A stretch of DNA of 64,000 bases, taken from CAVYUC01 sp963783085. GTDB lineage: Bacteria > Bacteroidota > Bacteroidia > Bacteroidales > Prolixibacteraceae. The notes beneath the pieces were generated by a model. It was not told the origin of the DNA. It saw only the letters and a list, made by a program, of their open reading frames with translations, and did no database searches. The stretch lies in NCBI GenBank assembly GCA_963783085.1, contig CAWAMJ010000008.1:372001-436000 (forward strand), written 5' to 3'. Numbering within the stretch: the stretch's first letter is position 1; every line of letters begins with the position of its first letter. Both the position numbers and the translations under genes were made by a program. Shown here piece after piece: positions 35,684-44,527 of this stretch.

Positions 35684-36733
35684 TCAAATTTTCCCCTGCG
35701 AACGGCCTGCCCAGTTGCAAAGTTTGTATAAAATTCTTGCCCCAACGTTAGCGTCCCAATCCTGGTGACCCACTTCACATAAATCGAATCCAATAATTTT
35801 CCGACCATTCTCCACCAGTTTTTTTATAAGAAAATTTATTTCCGCGAAATCGACTCCTCCGGGGACTGGTGTACCGGTGTTTGGACAAAGTTTTGGATCC
35901 AATCCGTCTACATCGAAACTAATGTAAACGTTTTCCGGTAAAATATTGATAATTAATGCACATTGATCTTCCCAGTTCATCCCGGCAAATGCGTTTTCTT
36001 TCAGGCGCTGATCGTAAAAAGCTTCAATTTTGCCGGCATTTTCGTTTACAAATTGTGCTTCTTCTTCACAATAATCACGAATTGCCACCGGCACCAGTTT
36101 TGAAACCGAACTTTCTTTCAATACATTGTAAAAAATGGAAGCATGTGAATATTCAAAACCTTCGTAGCTGTTTCGCAAATCGAAATGGGCGTCAATTTGG
36201 AGAATACCAAAACTTTTGTACGATTCGCCAAGCGCTTTTATAAAACCCAGCGGTACGCTATGGTCGCCACCAACCAAGCCCACAATTACCTGATTTTTGA
36301 TAAAACGGAGGCATTTTTCGTACACCCAGTCGTTCAACTCCACACATGCCAGGTCAATTTCATTCCGGAGAGATTCCATACGGGAATCATCAGTAAGTTT
36401 TCCGCCACGTTCAAGAAATTGAATATATTCTGCTGCCTTCGCACGTAAAAAGTTTCGTTTACCAAGAATTAGATTATCAATCGGTTGCATATAAATTCCC
36501 AATTTCCATGCATCTTTTATATCTGTATCGTACAAATCGATTTGGGCAGAAGCATCAAGAATTGCCTGTGGCGCATAAGCCGTTCCTTCGATAAACGAAA
36601 CTGTAACGTCCCACGGAACAGGAATTAAAACAACATTTGCGTTCCTTTCATCAAACGGCAGCCCGATAAAATTGCCGTTTTTAAGCCCAACACCACTCGG
36701 ATTAAAATCCGGATTTCGAGGTTCTTTTTCCAT
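35684..36733 (-). CDS. Arginase/agmatinase-family ureohydrolase
   Basis: This 349-residue binuclear-manganese hydrolase shows all the metal-binding blocks: VGGDHSVPLG, QIDAHFDLR and SFDVDGLDP. A C-terminal FDLCEVGHQDWDANVGARILY follows. It could be agmatinase, formimidoylglutamase or a carboxyaminopropylagmatine ureohydrolase. The divergent neighbours 247 bp away are a carboxyspermidine-type dehydrogenase and its decarboxylase, so a role in making putrescine or spermidine from agmatine or an aminopropylated agmatine is more likely than histidine or arginine degradation. The substrate is inferred from this context. Confidence 0.88.
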   Translation of the reverse strand: MEKEPRNPDFNPSGVGLKNGNFIGLPFDERNANVVLIPVPWDVTVSFIEGTAYAPQAILDASAQIDLYDTDIKDAWKLGIYMQPIDNLILGKRNFLRAKAAEYIQFLERGGKLTDDSRMESLRNEIDLACVELNDWVYEKCLRFIKNQVIVGLVGGDHSVPLGFIKALGESYKSFGILQIDAHFDLRNSYEGFEYSHASIFYNVLKESSVSKLVPVAIRDYCEEEAQFVNENAGKIEAFYDQRLKENAFAGMNWEDQCALIINILPENVYISFDVDGLDPKLCPNTGTPVPGGVDFAEINFLIKKLVENGRKIIGFDLCEVGHQDWDANVGARILYKLCNWAGRSQGKI

Positions 36734-36980
36734 TTATTTTAATCTAATACTGAATTATATAAACTTTTAACCGATTGAAACATTATTTAAATAATGCACA
36801 TTTGTTACAGGATGACGTACAATTCCCTTAAGTTTGATAAAAGAAATGCTGCCACGATTTCATTAAAAAATATTTAATTTGCTGTTCAATTTTCAGAAAT
36901 AATTTGAAATACGAATTTACCATCATATATTATAAATGAGAACTTATTAGAAGTGAATTTTCATAAATAACATCAACAAC

Positions 36981-38174
36981 ATGAGTAAAGTTTTGATAAT
37001 AGGCGCCGGAGGTGTCGGTCGTGTAGTAGCAAGCAAATGTGCCGGCAATCCGGATGTTTTTTCCGGGATTATGCTGGCCAGCCGAACAGTTTCGAAATGT
37101 GAAACCATTGCCAAAGAGGTAGGAAACGGCAGGATACAAACTGCACAGTTAAATGCCGATAACGTACCGGAAGTGGTACAATTGATCAACAGTTTTAAAC
37201 CTGAACTGGTAATTAATGTTGCGTTGCCTTACCAGGATTTGTCCATCATGGATGCCTGCCTCGAAACAGGCGTGCATTATTTAGACACAGCTAATTACGA
37301 ACCAAAAGACAAGGCAAAATTCGAATATAGCTGGCAATGGGCATATCAGGATCGTTTTAAAGAGAAAGAAATAATGGCTGTGCTCGGTTGTGGTTTCGAT
37401 CCGGGAGTTACAAGTATTTATACAGCATATGCAGCTAAACATCATTTCGATGAAATTCATTACCTCGATATTGTCGACTGTAACGCCGGCGATCATGGAA
37501 AAGCATTTGCCACCAACTTTAATCCGGAAATTAATATCCGGGAAATTACACAAAAAGGAAAGTACTGGGAGAACGGGAAATGGGTGGAAACGGAACCACA
37601 TGAAATAAAGAAAGTGTTGAACTATCCTGATATCGGCCCCAAAAATTCTTATTTGATCTATCATGAAGAGCTGGAATCGCTCGTAAAGAATTTCCCCACT
37701 TTAAAACGCGCCCGTTTCTGGATGACTTTCGGCGATGAATACCTTACTCATCTGCGTGTAATCCAAAACATTGGAATGGCGGGAATTGAACCGGTTAAAT
37801 ATAAAGGAGTGGATGTTGTTCCGCTGGAATTTTTAAAAGCAGTCCTGCCCGATCCCGGTGAACTTGGTGAAAATTACACAGGCCAAACTTCCATCGGCTG
37901 CCGGATTAAAGGAATAAAAGACGGCAAAGAAAGAACATATTACATCTGGAACAACGCCAGTCACGAGGTAGCATACCAGGAAACGGGAACACAGGGCGTT
38001 TCTTACACAACCGGTGTACCGGCTATGCTGGGTGCCAAAATGGTACTCACCGGAAAATGGAGCGGCGCCGGGGTTTTCAATGTCGAAGAATTTGACCCGG
38101 ATCCATTTATGCAGGAAATTGGAAAACAAGGATTACCATGGAACGAAAAATTCGACATTGATCTGGAAGTGTAA
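36981..38174 (+). CDS. Carboxynorspermidine/carboxyspermidine dehydrogenase (saccharopine dehydrogenase family)
   Basis: This 397-residue cytoplasmic NADPH enzyme starts with a Rossmann glycine motif (VLIIGAGGVGRVVASKC), followed by VINVALPYQDLSIMDACLETGVHYLDTAN and GCGFDPGVTSIYTAYA, characteristic of the Lys1/CASDH branch. It condenses aspartate semialdehyde with putrescine (or agmatine) to carboxyspermidine (or a carboxyaminopropyl-agmatine) in the alternative spermidine pathway. The decarboxylase follows 109 bp downstream. Confidence 0.92.
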   Translation: MSKVLIIGAGGVGRVVASKCAGNPDVFSGIMLASRTVSKCETIAKEVGNGRIQTAQLNADNVPEVVQLINSFKPELVINVALPYQDLSIMDACLETGVHYLDTANYEPKDKAKFEYSWQWAYQDRFKEKEIMAVLGCGFDPGVTSIYTAYAAKHHFDEIHYLDIVDCNAGDHGKAFATNFNPEINIREITQKGKYWENGKWVETEPHEIKKVLNYPDIGPKNSYLIYHEELESLVKNFPTLKRARFWMTFGDEYLTHLRVIQNIGMAGIEPVKYKGVDVVPLEFLKAVLPDPGELGENYTGQTSIGCRIKGIKDGKERTYYIWNNASHEVAYQETGTQGVSYTTGVPAMLGAKMVLTGKWSGAGVFNVEEFDPDPFMQEIGKQGLPWNEKFDIDLEV

Positions 38175-38283
38175 TAAATTCGAACGAAACCTGGCTGTCC
38201 CAATTTTTTGTATGCGGGTGTAGTTGGGAAACCGGTTCCATCGAAAAATAGATTTTTTTGCCAACCTCTTAAAACAAACTGAA

Positions 38284-39420
38284 GTGGATTACTCAAAAAT
38301 ACCATCACCGGCTTATGTGCTGGATGAAAAATTACTTCGCAAAAACCTTCAATTAATTGACTGGGTGCAAAAACAGGCAGGTGTAGAAATTATCCTTGCT
38401 TTTAAAGGATTTGCCATGTGGAGCGTATTTCCGCTGGTTCGGGAATATATAAAAGGGGCTACTGCGAGCTCGTTAAACGAAGCCCGGTTATGTTTCGAAG
38501 AAATGAAAACCCGCGCTCATTTATACTCGCCGGTTTATTTTGAAGAAGAATTTCCGGAATTGGTAAAGTACAGCGATCAAATTGTTTTTAATTCATTGAG
38601 TCAGTTTTATCGATTTTATCCGGAAACAAAAAAAGCTAACCATTCTGTTTCCTGCGGATTGCGCGTAAATCCGGAATTTTCGGATGTGGGAACCGATCTG
38701 TACAATCCCAGCGCAGCAGGTTCAAGGCTTGGTATTGGCAGCGACGAACTGCCGGATGAACTTCCCGAAGGTGTGGAGGGACTTCATTTTCACGTTCTAT
38801 GCGAGTCCGATTCAAATAGTTTGGAAAAAGTGCTTGAAAATTTTGAAGTCAGATTTGAAAAGCACCTGCACCGGGTAAAATGGGTAAATATGGGAGGAGG
38901 TCATTTAATTGCCCGAAAAGGATACAATCATGAGCATCTGATTCAACTGTTGGAAAATTTCAAAACGAAATACAAGGTACATGTCATTTTAGAACCGGGA
39001 AGTGGAATTGCGTGGGATACAGGCGTATTAGTTTCAACTGTTCGGGATATTGTGGAACATAAAGGAATCAGAACAGCGATTCTCGATGTTTCATTTACGG
39101 CGCATATGCCCGATACACTCGAAATGCCCTACCGGCCAAAAATCACAGGGGCATCGGAAATTCGCCGTAACGGAAAACATCTTTACCGGCTTGGCGGAGT
39201 TAGTTGTCTGGCAGGTGATTATTTGGATGCCTATGACTTTGACCATGAATTAAAAATTGGTGAAAAAATTATTTTTCATGACATGATGCATTATACCATG
39301 GTAAAAACCACGATGTTCAACGGTGTCAATCATCCTGCAATTGCCATTTGGACGGAACAGGACGAACTAAAAATTATCCGAAAATTTACTTACAGCGATT
39401 TCAAAAACCGGCTCAGTTAA
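38284..39420 (+). CDS. nspC: Carboxynorspermidine/carboxyspermidine decarboxylase
   Basis: This PLP-dependent decarboxylase of the alanine-racemase/ornithine-decarboxylase fold has about 378 residues. I chose GTG 38284 (MDYSKIPSPAYVLDEKLL), because it gives the usual family N-terminus; an in-frame TTG at 38224 adds 20 unlike residues. The PLP-lysine region is ILAFKGFAMWS, with GLHFHVLCESDS, NMGGGH, EPGSGI and GGVSCLAGDY. It removes the carboxyl group left by the dehydrogenase to yield spermidine-type polyamines. Confidence 0.92.
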   Translation: MDYSKIPSPAYVLDEKLLRKNLQLIDWVQKQAGVEIILAFKGFAMWSVFPLVREYIKGATASSLNEARLCFEEMKTRAHLYSPVYFEEEFPELVKYSDQIVFNSLSQFYRFYPETKKANHSVSCGLRVNPEFSDVGTDLYNPSAAGSRLGIGSDELPDELPEGVEGLHFHVLCESDSNSLEKVLENFEVRFEKHLHRVKWVNMGGGHLIARKGYNHEHLIQLLENFKTKYKVHVILEPGSGIAWDTGVLVSTVRDIVEHKGIRTAILDVSFTAHMPDTLEMPYRPKITGASEIRRNGKHLYRLGGVSCLAGDYLDAYDFDHELKIGEKIIFHDMMHYTMVKTTMFNGVNHPAIAIWTEQDELKIIRKFTYSDFKNRLS

Positions 39421-39495
39421 CATGCCTGAACGAGTTATAAACAATTGTTAATAACTATGGTTAATTGTAAGTGAATTTAAAATATCGACAGACTA

Positions 39496-39527
39496 TTGAC
39501 TTGTATAGGTTGTTTATCGTACATTTG
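39496..39527 (+). promoter_or_regulatory. Candidate Bacteroidota promoter of the non-coding transcript
   Basis: TTG at 39496-39498 and TACATTTG at 39520-39527 are 21 bp apart, matching the Bacteroidota sigma-A pattern (TTG...TAnnTTTG). A start site would fall near 39534, at the beginning of the structured region. Confidence 0.6.
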
Positions 39528-39534
39528 ATTTATC

Positions 39535-40055
39535 AGGTGAGCGATAAAAGGCCGCTCTAAAAAATGTAGAAACGGATAAAGTTTCTTAGTCGAAACCGGA
39601 ATCCTTTCATCCCACCTCCGGGTGGTACATTAAAAAGGGCCAAAGTTTGAGTCTGGTAGTCTGAAAACCAGGAACAGTCAATCATCAGAGAACATCAGAC
39701 GTTCTTTTAAAAGGTTGAGCCATCAGGCAGAAAGCAACAGGGTTTCGACCTATGCTGACAGACTGCACAGTATTGAAAGGTAAAACTTCCGGTACTGCTG
39801 AATACCAAAAACATCTGCAAAGATTTTGGCGGAATCACTGGATGGCACTTTTCCGGGAAGGTAATCCGGAATACCGAAAGGAATACCCGATGTGTACAGC
39901 CGTAGAAAGTTGCACACGAAGGTAAGGGCCAAAGTATTTCGAAAGAAATTACAAAGGCCGGTCGAAAATAACCGTAGCCTGGCGCTCGGGGTAACTTCGG
40001 TAACTCTGAGTGAATGGGAACTAATCGTAAAAAATTGGTTCCCATTTGTGTTTTT
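39535..40055 (+). ncRNA. Candidate large structured non-coding RNA (~520 nt), family not recognised
   Basis: The 915 bp between nspC and the TonB-like gene hold no credible coding frame but have a promoter match at the left and a strong terminator at the right. Between them are many short stable stems: GAGCG...CGCTC (39540s), CCACC-TCCG-GGTGG (39616), CTGGT...ACCAG (39653), TTCCGG...CCGGAA (39850s), and a stem closed by a C(TTCG)G tetraloop near 39994. Conserved signatures of RNase P RNA, tmRNA and SRP RNA were looked for and not seen. Minus-strand frames of 104 and 119 codons at 39.7-40.07 kb have no recognisable family. Confidence 0.55.
40013..40055 (+). terminator. Intrinsic terminator of the candidate ncRNA
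   Basis: AATGGGAAC (40013-40021) pairs with GTTCCCATT (40038-40046), extended by AAT/ATT, and is followed by a T-rich tract (TTTGTGTTTTT). Confidence 0.8.
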
Positions 40056-40175
40056 ATAACACACACTTCAAAAAATCATTAAAAATAAGCTGTATCGAAC
40101 GGAAAAACCGAAAGGTTCTTTTGTGGCAGGTTTATTTCAAATAAGCAAAAATATACAGGGGGCTATAAAAAGAAG

Positions 40176-40201
40176 AAGGACGGGTTCAACAACCCATCCT
40201 T
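40176..40201. terminator. Hairpin AAGGACGGGTT / AACCCATCCTT, possible bidirectional terminator or leader hairpin
   Basis: Eleven-base arms with a CAAC loop and one mismatch are followed by TTTCTC. It lies downstream of both the ncRNA (plus) and the TonB-like gene (minus). Immediately after it come repeated ACTAA/CCTAA units and an 8-codon ATG frame (starting ~40240), as in a gene leader whose gene is absent. Confidence 0.6.
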
Positions 40202-40335
40202 TTCTCATTAAACTAACTAACCTAACTAAACCTAAACTTATGAAAATAAACGTAGCACAAAGATAAAAGCAGAATTCAAACGATGCAACAAAAATTTGTT
40301 AAATCATGTTAAAGATCATATTAAATTAACTGCTT

Positions 40336-41074
40336 TTATTGTGCCATGAAAGTGTAGTGTATTGTTCCTTTTTGCTTCTCCGGAGCCGATTGATCAGCAT
40401 TGAACAACGTTCTTGAAGCTGCTGCTTTTGCATATAAATAAATCTGCTCGTCGTCGTATTGCAGGATTTGGCCGCGGTTCTGCACTAATAACACTGCCGT
40501 TTCGATCGACTATTATATCCACAATAATTTTCCCGCCGCCCTGTGCCAGGTATACCGGAATAGGTAAACTTACGTGATACCGGTTTTCAAGATAATAAAC
40601 AATATTGCTTTCCCCGGTATAAATTACATTTTTTATTGAATCGCGATCCATTCCCTCGGTCGTTTCCACCGGCATTTTTATATCGTCGATATCAACCGCT
40701 TCTTTCGAAAGTTGATTATTTACATCCGAAACCAGCTTTTGTGCAGCTTCAACTTCTCTCTGATAATCTTCATCGAAAAACTCATTGCTTTTCGAAAGCC
40801 GGTTGGAGGCACGGTTTGAAATCTGTGAGCGGCTTTGGGATATTGCCTGTTCACCGGGTGAAGTTTCTTGCGGTTGTTGATTCTCTTCCGGTGTTTCCTC
40901 CGTTTCGGGTTCTGGCAAAATATTCTCGAATTCAATTACCATTTCCTGCTCCTGAACGCTTCCTTTCCTATCGATATCAGCGAGAATGAAAAGAGAAAAC
41001 AGTAAAATATGAAATATCAGGGTTCCCATGACCCCGTAAACATTTTTCCTGTATATTTCACCTAATTTGCTCAC
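40336..41074 (-). CDS. TonB-like energy-transducer protein, frameshifted near C-terminus
   Basis: This envelope protein has one N-terminal membrane helix (GVMGTLIFHILLFSLFILA), a Glu/Pro/Gln-rich periplasmic stretch (ILPEPETEETPEENQQPQ) and a TonB_C-like end (YLAQGGGKIIVDIIVDRNGSVISAEPRPNPAI). The primary frame then runs into an unrelated tail ending at 40394. One base out, the sequence gives DDEQIYLYAKAAASRTLFN and SAPEKQKGTIHYTFMAQ, the expected C-terminus, with TAA at 40336-40338. One extra base in the CGACGACGA run (~40470-40480) explains this; the span is 3n+1. Role would be energy transfer to the outer membrane or envelope structure. Confidence 0.8.
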
Positions 41075-41296
41075 TTCGCAAAAGTAAAAAAATAAACATT
41101 GAAACCCGATAATCTGTTTCAGGCAATAGCAATTTGAAACGCTGTAAGGTAACGCTAATCATTAGCTTTTATAAAGTGCTTTAACGATATTTAACAGCCA
41201 ATTAACCGGTAACAACGGCGAAATTCATATTTTCAAAAACGAAATTCCCGGCATAAAACGGGATGGTCAAATTTTTCGGCTAATGCAGTAATTTAA

Positions 41297-43147
41297 ATGG
41301 TGAAAAATTTCAGGATAAAGCTTACTCTCTTTACTTTGTTTTTTCTGATAGCCTGTGCAACATCATTCGCTCAACCAAATAAAAAAGATACGTTAAGGCA
41401 GGATGAGAAAGCACAGCAAAAATCTGAGCAATTTTATGACAGCCTGCAGTATAAAGCCAATAAAAACAAAATAACCAGGTTGTTTTACAATTTTCTGATA
41501 TCTGAGCCTAAAAAAGATACAGTTAAAAAAGCTGCTGCAATCGATTACTATCACCAAATGGAAGGAAAAATTATTTCTGATATTGATATTAAACCGCTCG
41601 ATGTTTTTGGCCCGACCTTTCAGGATACTTCACGGCAAGCAAAAAGCTGGCTTGAAAAAACAGCGAATGCCATTCATACCAAATCGAATTTAAGTACCAT
41701 ACGAAAGTTGCTGATGTTCAATGTGGGCGATTTTATCGATCCGGAAGTATTATATGAAAACGAACGCATCATTCGAACATTGCCCTACATCAAAGATGTC
41801 CGGTTTATTCTGGAACAGGACAGCATTTATGCCGGTTTGGTAAAAGTGCATGTTATTACCAAAGATCGATTTTCCCTGGGAGTTTCCGGAGCGCTGAACG
41901 GTGGCAGTTCGGCTGCCCTGGAAGTTTATAACCAAAATGTTTTTGGAATCGGGCACGAAATTTCGCTGGGATTTGTAGGGCATTTGCACCGCCAACCTTA
42001 TCTTGGTGTGGAAACTTTTTATAAAATCCATAATATCAGGGGAAAGTTCGTTGATGTTTCTGCCGGATATATTAATACGTACAAAGAAGAAGGTTTTTCG
42101 TTCATTCTCGACAAACCTTTCATTACCCCTACCATCAACTGGGGTTACGGAGCTTCGGCATTGCGAATGTTACGTACTGAAAGGCTTTTTGACGAAGATC
42201 CGGTTAAAACGGAAATTCCCATGAACCTTACTTATTTAAATGCATGGGCGGGCCGAAGTTTTGATATCGTGCCCTCTGTATGGGAAAACGCCCAACTGGT
42301 TTTTACAGCAGGTATCATGAATCGAAATTATTATGAACGGCCTGAGCCGGCGCCGGATGAGAACCAGTATTTTTCAAACAGTACTTTTTATCTCTCGGGA
42401 ATCTCATTGGTTCAGCGAAAATATGTTCAGGATCAATTGGTTTACAGCTATGGCATCACTGAAGATATTCCCAAAGGATTTAAACATGAAATCGTTTACG
42501 GATTCGATGCGAATGAATTCGGAAACCGCAATTACATGCATCTTTACCTGTCAAATGGTAATCTGTTGAGCCGCGGGGAAGGATACCTTTTTCTGGCTGG
42601 AGGAATTGGAGGATATTTCAGGGGAATGGACTACGAACAGGGTCTAATCGAAGGCGACATGAATTTTATATCGGGACAAATTAATGCAGGCCGGAAGCGT
42701 TTCCGCCTGTTTGTGCGCACCAATTATATGATAGGGATTAACCGGTTTCATATTGAAAACCTGAACCTGAGCAGGAATGATTATATCCGGGGATTTTCGA
42801 GCCGCGAAACAGTTGGCAAACAGCGGCTGAGCTTCGATTTGGAATACGTCATGTTTATCCGGAGAGAATTTTATGGTTTCAACATGGCGGTTTTCGGATT
42901 TGGAGATTTGGGGATTATCGGTTCGAATAAGCAGCTAATTTTCACTCAGAATTATTACAGCGGTATTGGTTTGGGACTGCGGTTACATAACGAAAACCTG
43001 GTGTTTAAAACATTCCAGTTGCGGTTTGCCTTTTATCCGTTCCACCCCGATGATATGGGGCTGGTTGGATTTATTTTAAATGAACAGCAGAAAAAAAACT
43101 TTTACAATTTTGAACCCACAGCGCCTCGTCCGTTGGAATTTGAATAG
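41297..43147 (+). CDS. POTRA and beta-barrel outer-membrane protein (BamA/TamA-like)
   Basis: This 616-residue protein has a signal peptide (LTLFTLFFLIACATSFAQ). Residues ~95-195 form one POTRA-like domain (IISDIDIKPLDVFGPTF...FNVGDFIDPEVLYENERIIRTLPYIKDVRF). The remaining ~400 residues alternate in a barrel pattern with many aromatic residues and end in FEPTAPRPLEFE. A short charged linker precedes the POTRA domain. Likely helps insert proteins or lipids into the outer membrane, but a single POTRA and a non-standard C-terminus separate it from housekeeping BamA. Confidence 0.78.
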   Translation: MVKNFRIKLTLFTLFFLIACATSFAQPNKKDTLRQDEKAQQKSEQFYDSLQYKANKNKITRLFYNFLISEPKKDTVKKAAAIDYYHQMEGKIISDIDIKPLDVFGPTFQDTSRQAKSWLEKTANAIHTKSNLSTIRKLLMFNVGDFIDPEVLYENERIIRTLPYIKDVRFILEQDSIYAGLVKVHVITKDRFSLGVSGALNGGSSAALEVYNQNVFGIGHEISLGFVGHLHRQPYLGVETFYKIHNIRGKFVDVSAGYINTYKEEGFSFILDKPFITPTINWGYGASALRMLRTERLFDEDPVKTEIPMNLTYLNAWAGRSFDIVPSVWENAQLVFTAGIMNRNYYERPEPAPDENQYFSNSTFYLSGISLVQRKYVQDQLVYSYGITEDIPKGFKHEIVYGFDANEFGNRNYMHLYLSNGNLLSRGEGYLFLAGGIGGYFRGMDYEQGLIEGDMNFISGQINAGRKRFRLFVRTNYMIGINRFHIENLNLSRNDYIRGFSSRETVGKQRLSFDLEYVMFIRREFYGFNMAVFGFGDLGIIGSNKQLIFTQNYYSGIGLGLRLHNENLVFKTFQLRFAFYPFHPDDMGLVGFILNEQQKKNFYNFEPTAPRPLEFE

Positions 43148-43150
43148 AAA

Positions 43151-44527
43151 TCAATAAGCCCTCTGAAAAACTAATTCGCTGATTCCGGCAACTTTTCGGT
43201 TTTTTTCGTCGATGAAAATCCGCACAACTATTTTTCCATTGTTCACGGTCACAACTTTTTCAGGTGTCCATTCCATTTCTCCGGATTCCAGCGAATAAGT
43301 TCCTGCTGCAATATTGTTGTAAACTATTTTTTGCCACGACGGTTGAAATAAATCGCCCACTCTGGCGCGAATCCGGTAAACTCCAGGCTGAACCATTATT
43401 ACATAATCAAAATAATTGTCGGGATTCCGGCATTCCGCGCGACTATCTTCAAAAAGTACTTTTTTTAGCCTCACATTTCCCTCATCGTTTTTTAACACCC
43501 ATTCCACTTTATCGGCGGTATTCCAATCGCCAATTAACCAGCCTTTTCCCAAATACTTCTCAAATGCGCCTGCATTTTTCTGGTTGCCATTAAGCGAACG
43601 CAATTTTCCAAAGTAGATTCGTCCCCTGGAAAACGAACGGTAATTATATTGTTGCGGAAAATAAAGTTCATACAACTGTGGAAAAAAATTCACCAGGTTA
43701 AAATAGCGTTTGTTGTAACCGGGAACTGAGTCGGACTTAACAACGGCAAAATGCAGGTGCCCCCATATCTGATCGCCCCAGATTGTTCCAACCGGTTCGC
43801 CCCGCGCCAGTTTTTGTCCTCTGCGAACAACTACATTTTTATTATACAGGTGTTTGTATACGTAGTAAATACCAGGCTGTGAATCACTTTCCAGAAGAAT
43901 GCAGGCTTCTTTTCCGGCTTCGTCCAATCCTTTGTCTTCGACCCAAACAACCGTGCTGTTTTCAATGGCCACCAGCCAGTGTTTTTCTTTGCCGCGTGCA
44001 TCATGCATATCCAAATCAATACCTTCGTGAGAACGATAATATCCCTTCCCTATCCAATCAGCCGGGCCGAGATAGGAAAACATGTAGCTGTCTTCCCCCG
44101 CTCTCCACAAATATCCGTCGTTAAAACTGATTGGAAAAACATACTGCTCCGGCGGTAACAGCGGTTTTTTATAATCGGAAAGGCAAATAAGCGCGTCTTT
44201 GGTCAACAATCCGTGATTTTTCTCATCGGTAGTTAATCCTTTTACATTTTTGTTATCAGCAACAAAAACACGAATTTCATTAACCACTTCCGGTAAAGTT
44301 CGCCGACTCACGTTCAGCCAAACAGTATCTTTTTCTATTTGTAACTGATTGTACTGATTTTTTAGTTGAAGAAGTTTCACTTCCTTTCCCTCAAATGTTA
44401 TGCTTTCCCCAATATTAAGATTGAAGTAAAAAGCATTGCCCCAGCGAAAATCTGCTCTATTTTCCTGCGCCTGTCCGTTCAGGAGAAAACCGGTTAAAAG
44501 ATATATTATGGCGGCAAAAGGTCTCAA
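43151..44527 (-). CDS. M23-type metallopeptidase-domain protein, exported
   Basis: This 458-residue protein has a signal peptide (AAIIYLLTGFLLNGQAQ). The central LytM/M23-like domain has the Zn-ligand patterns HEGIDLD (HxxxD) and HLHF (HxH), with YKHLYN between. N- and C-terminal beta domains of ~130 and ~180 residues flank it. M23 enzymes cleave peptidoglycan cross-bridges, but here the gene overlaps a sulfatase by 4 bp as the last gene of a sulfatase/esterase operon, so a role in polysaccharide processing or envelope passage is possible. The exact substrate is unknown. Confidence 0.8.
   Translation of the reverse strand: MRPFAAIIYLLTGFLLNGQAQENRADFRWGNAFYFNLNIGESITFEGKEVKLLQLKNQYNQLQIEKDTVWLNVSRRTLPEVVNEIRVFVADNKNVKGLTTDEKNHGLLTKDALICLSDYKKPLLPPEQYVFPISFNDGYLWRAGEDSYMFSYLGPADWIGKGYYRSHEGIDLDMHDARGKEKHWLVAIENSTVVWVEDKGLDEAGKEACILLESDSQPGIYYVYKHLYNKNVVVRRGQKLARGEPVGTIWGDQIWGHLHFAVVKSDSVPGYNKRYFNLVNFFPQLYELYFPQQYNYRSFSRGRIYFGKLRSLNGNQKNAGAFEKYLGKGWLIGDWNTADKVEWVLKNDEGNVRLKKVLFEDSRAECRNPDNYFDYVIMVQPGVYRIRARVGDLFQPSWQKIVYNNIAAGTYSLESGEMEWTPEKVVTVNNGKIVVRIFIDEKNRKVAGISELVFQRAY

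Noticed and set aside
39535..40055. RNase P RNA, tmRNA or group II intron
   Set aside because: No GAGGAAAGTCC-type RNase P core, no tRNA-like CCA end or tag peptide frame, no domain V or reverse transcriptase was seen.
39707..40066. Minus-strand frames of 119 and 104 codons
   Set aside because: They overlap the hairpin-rich region, have atypical composition and no family features; antisense to the candidate RNA with its plus-strand promoter and terminator.
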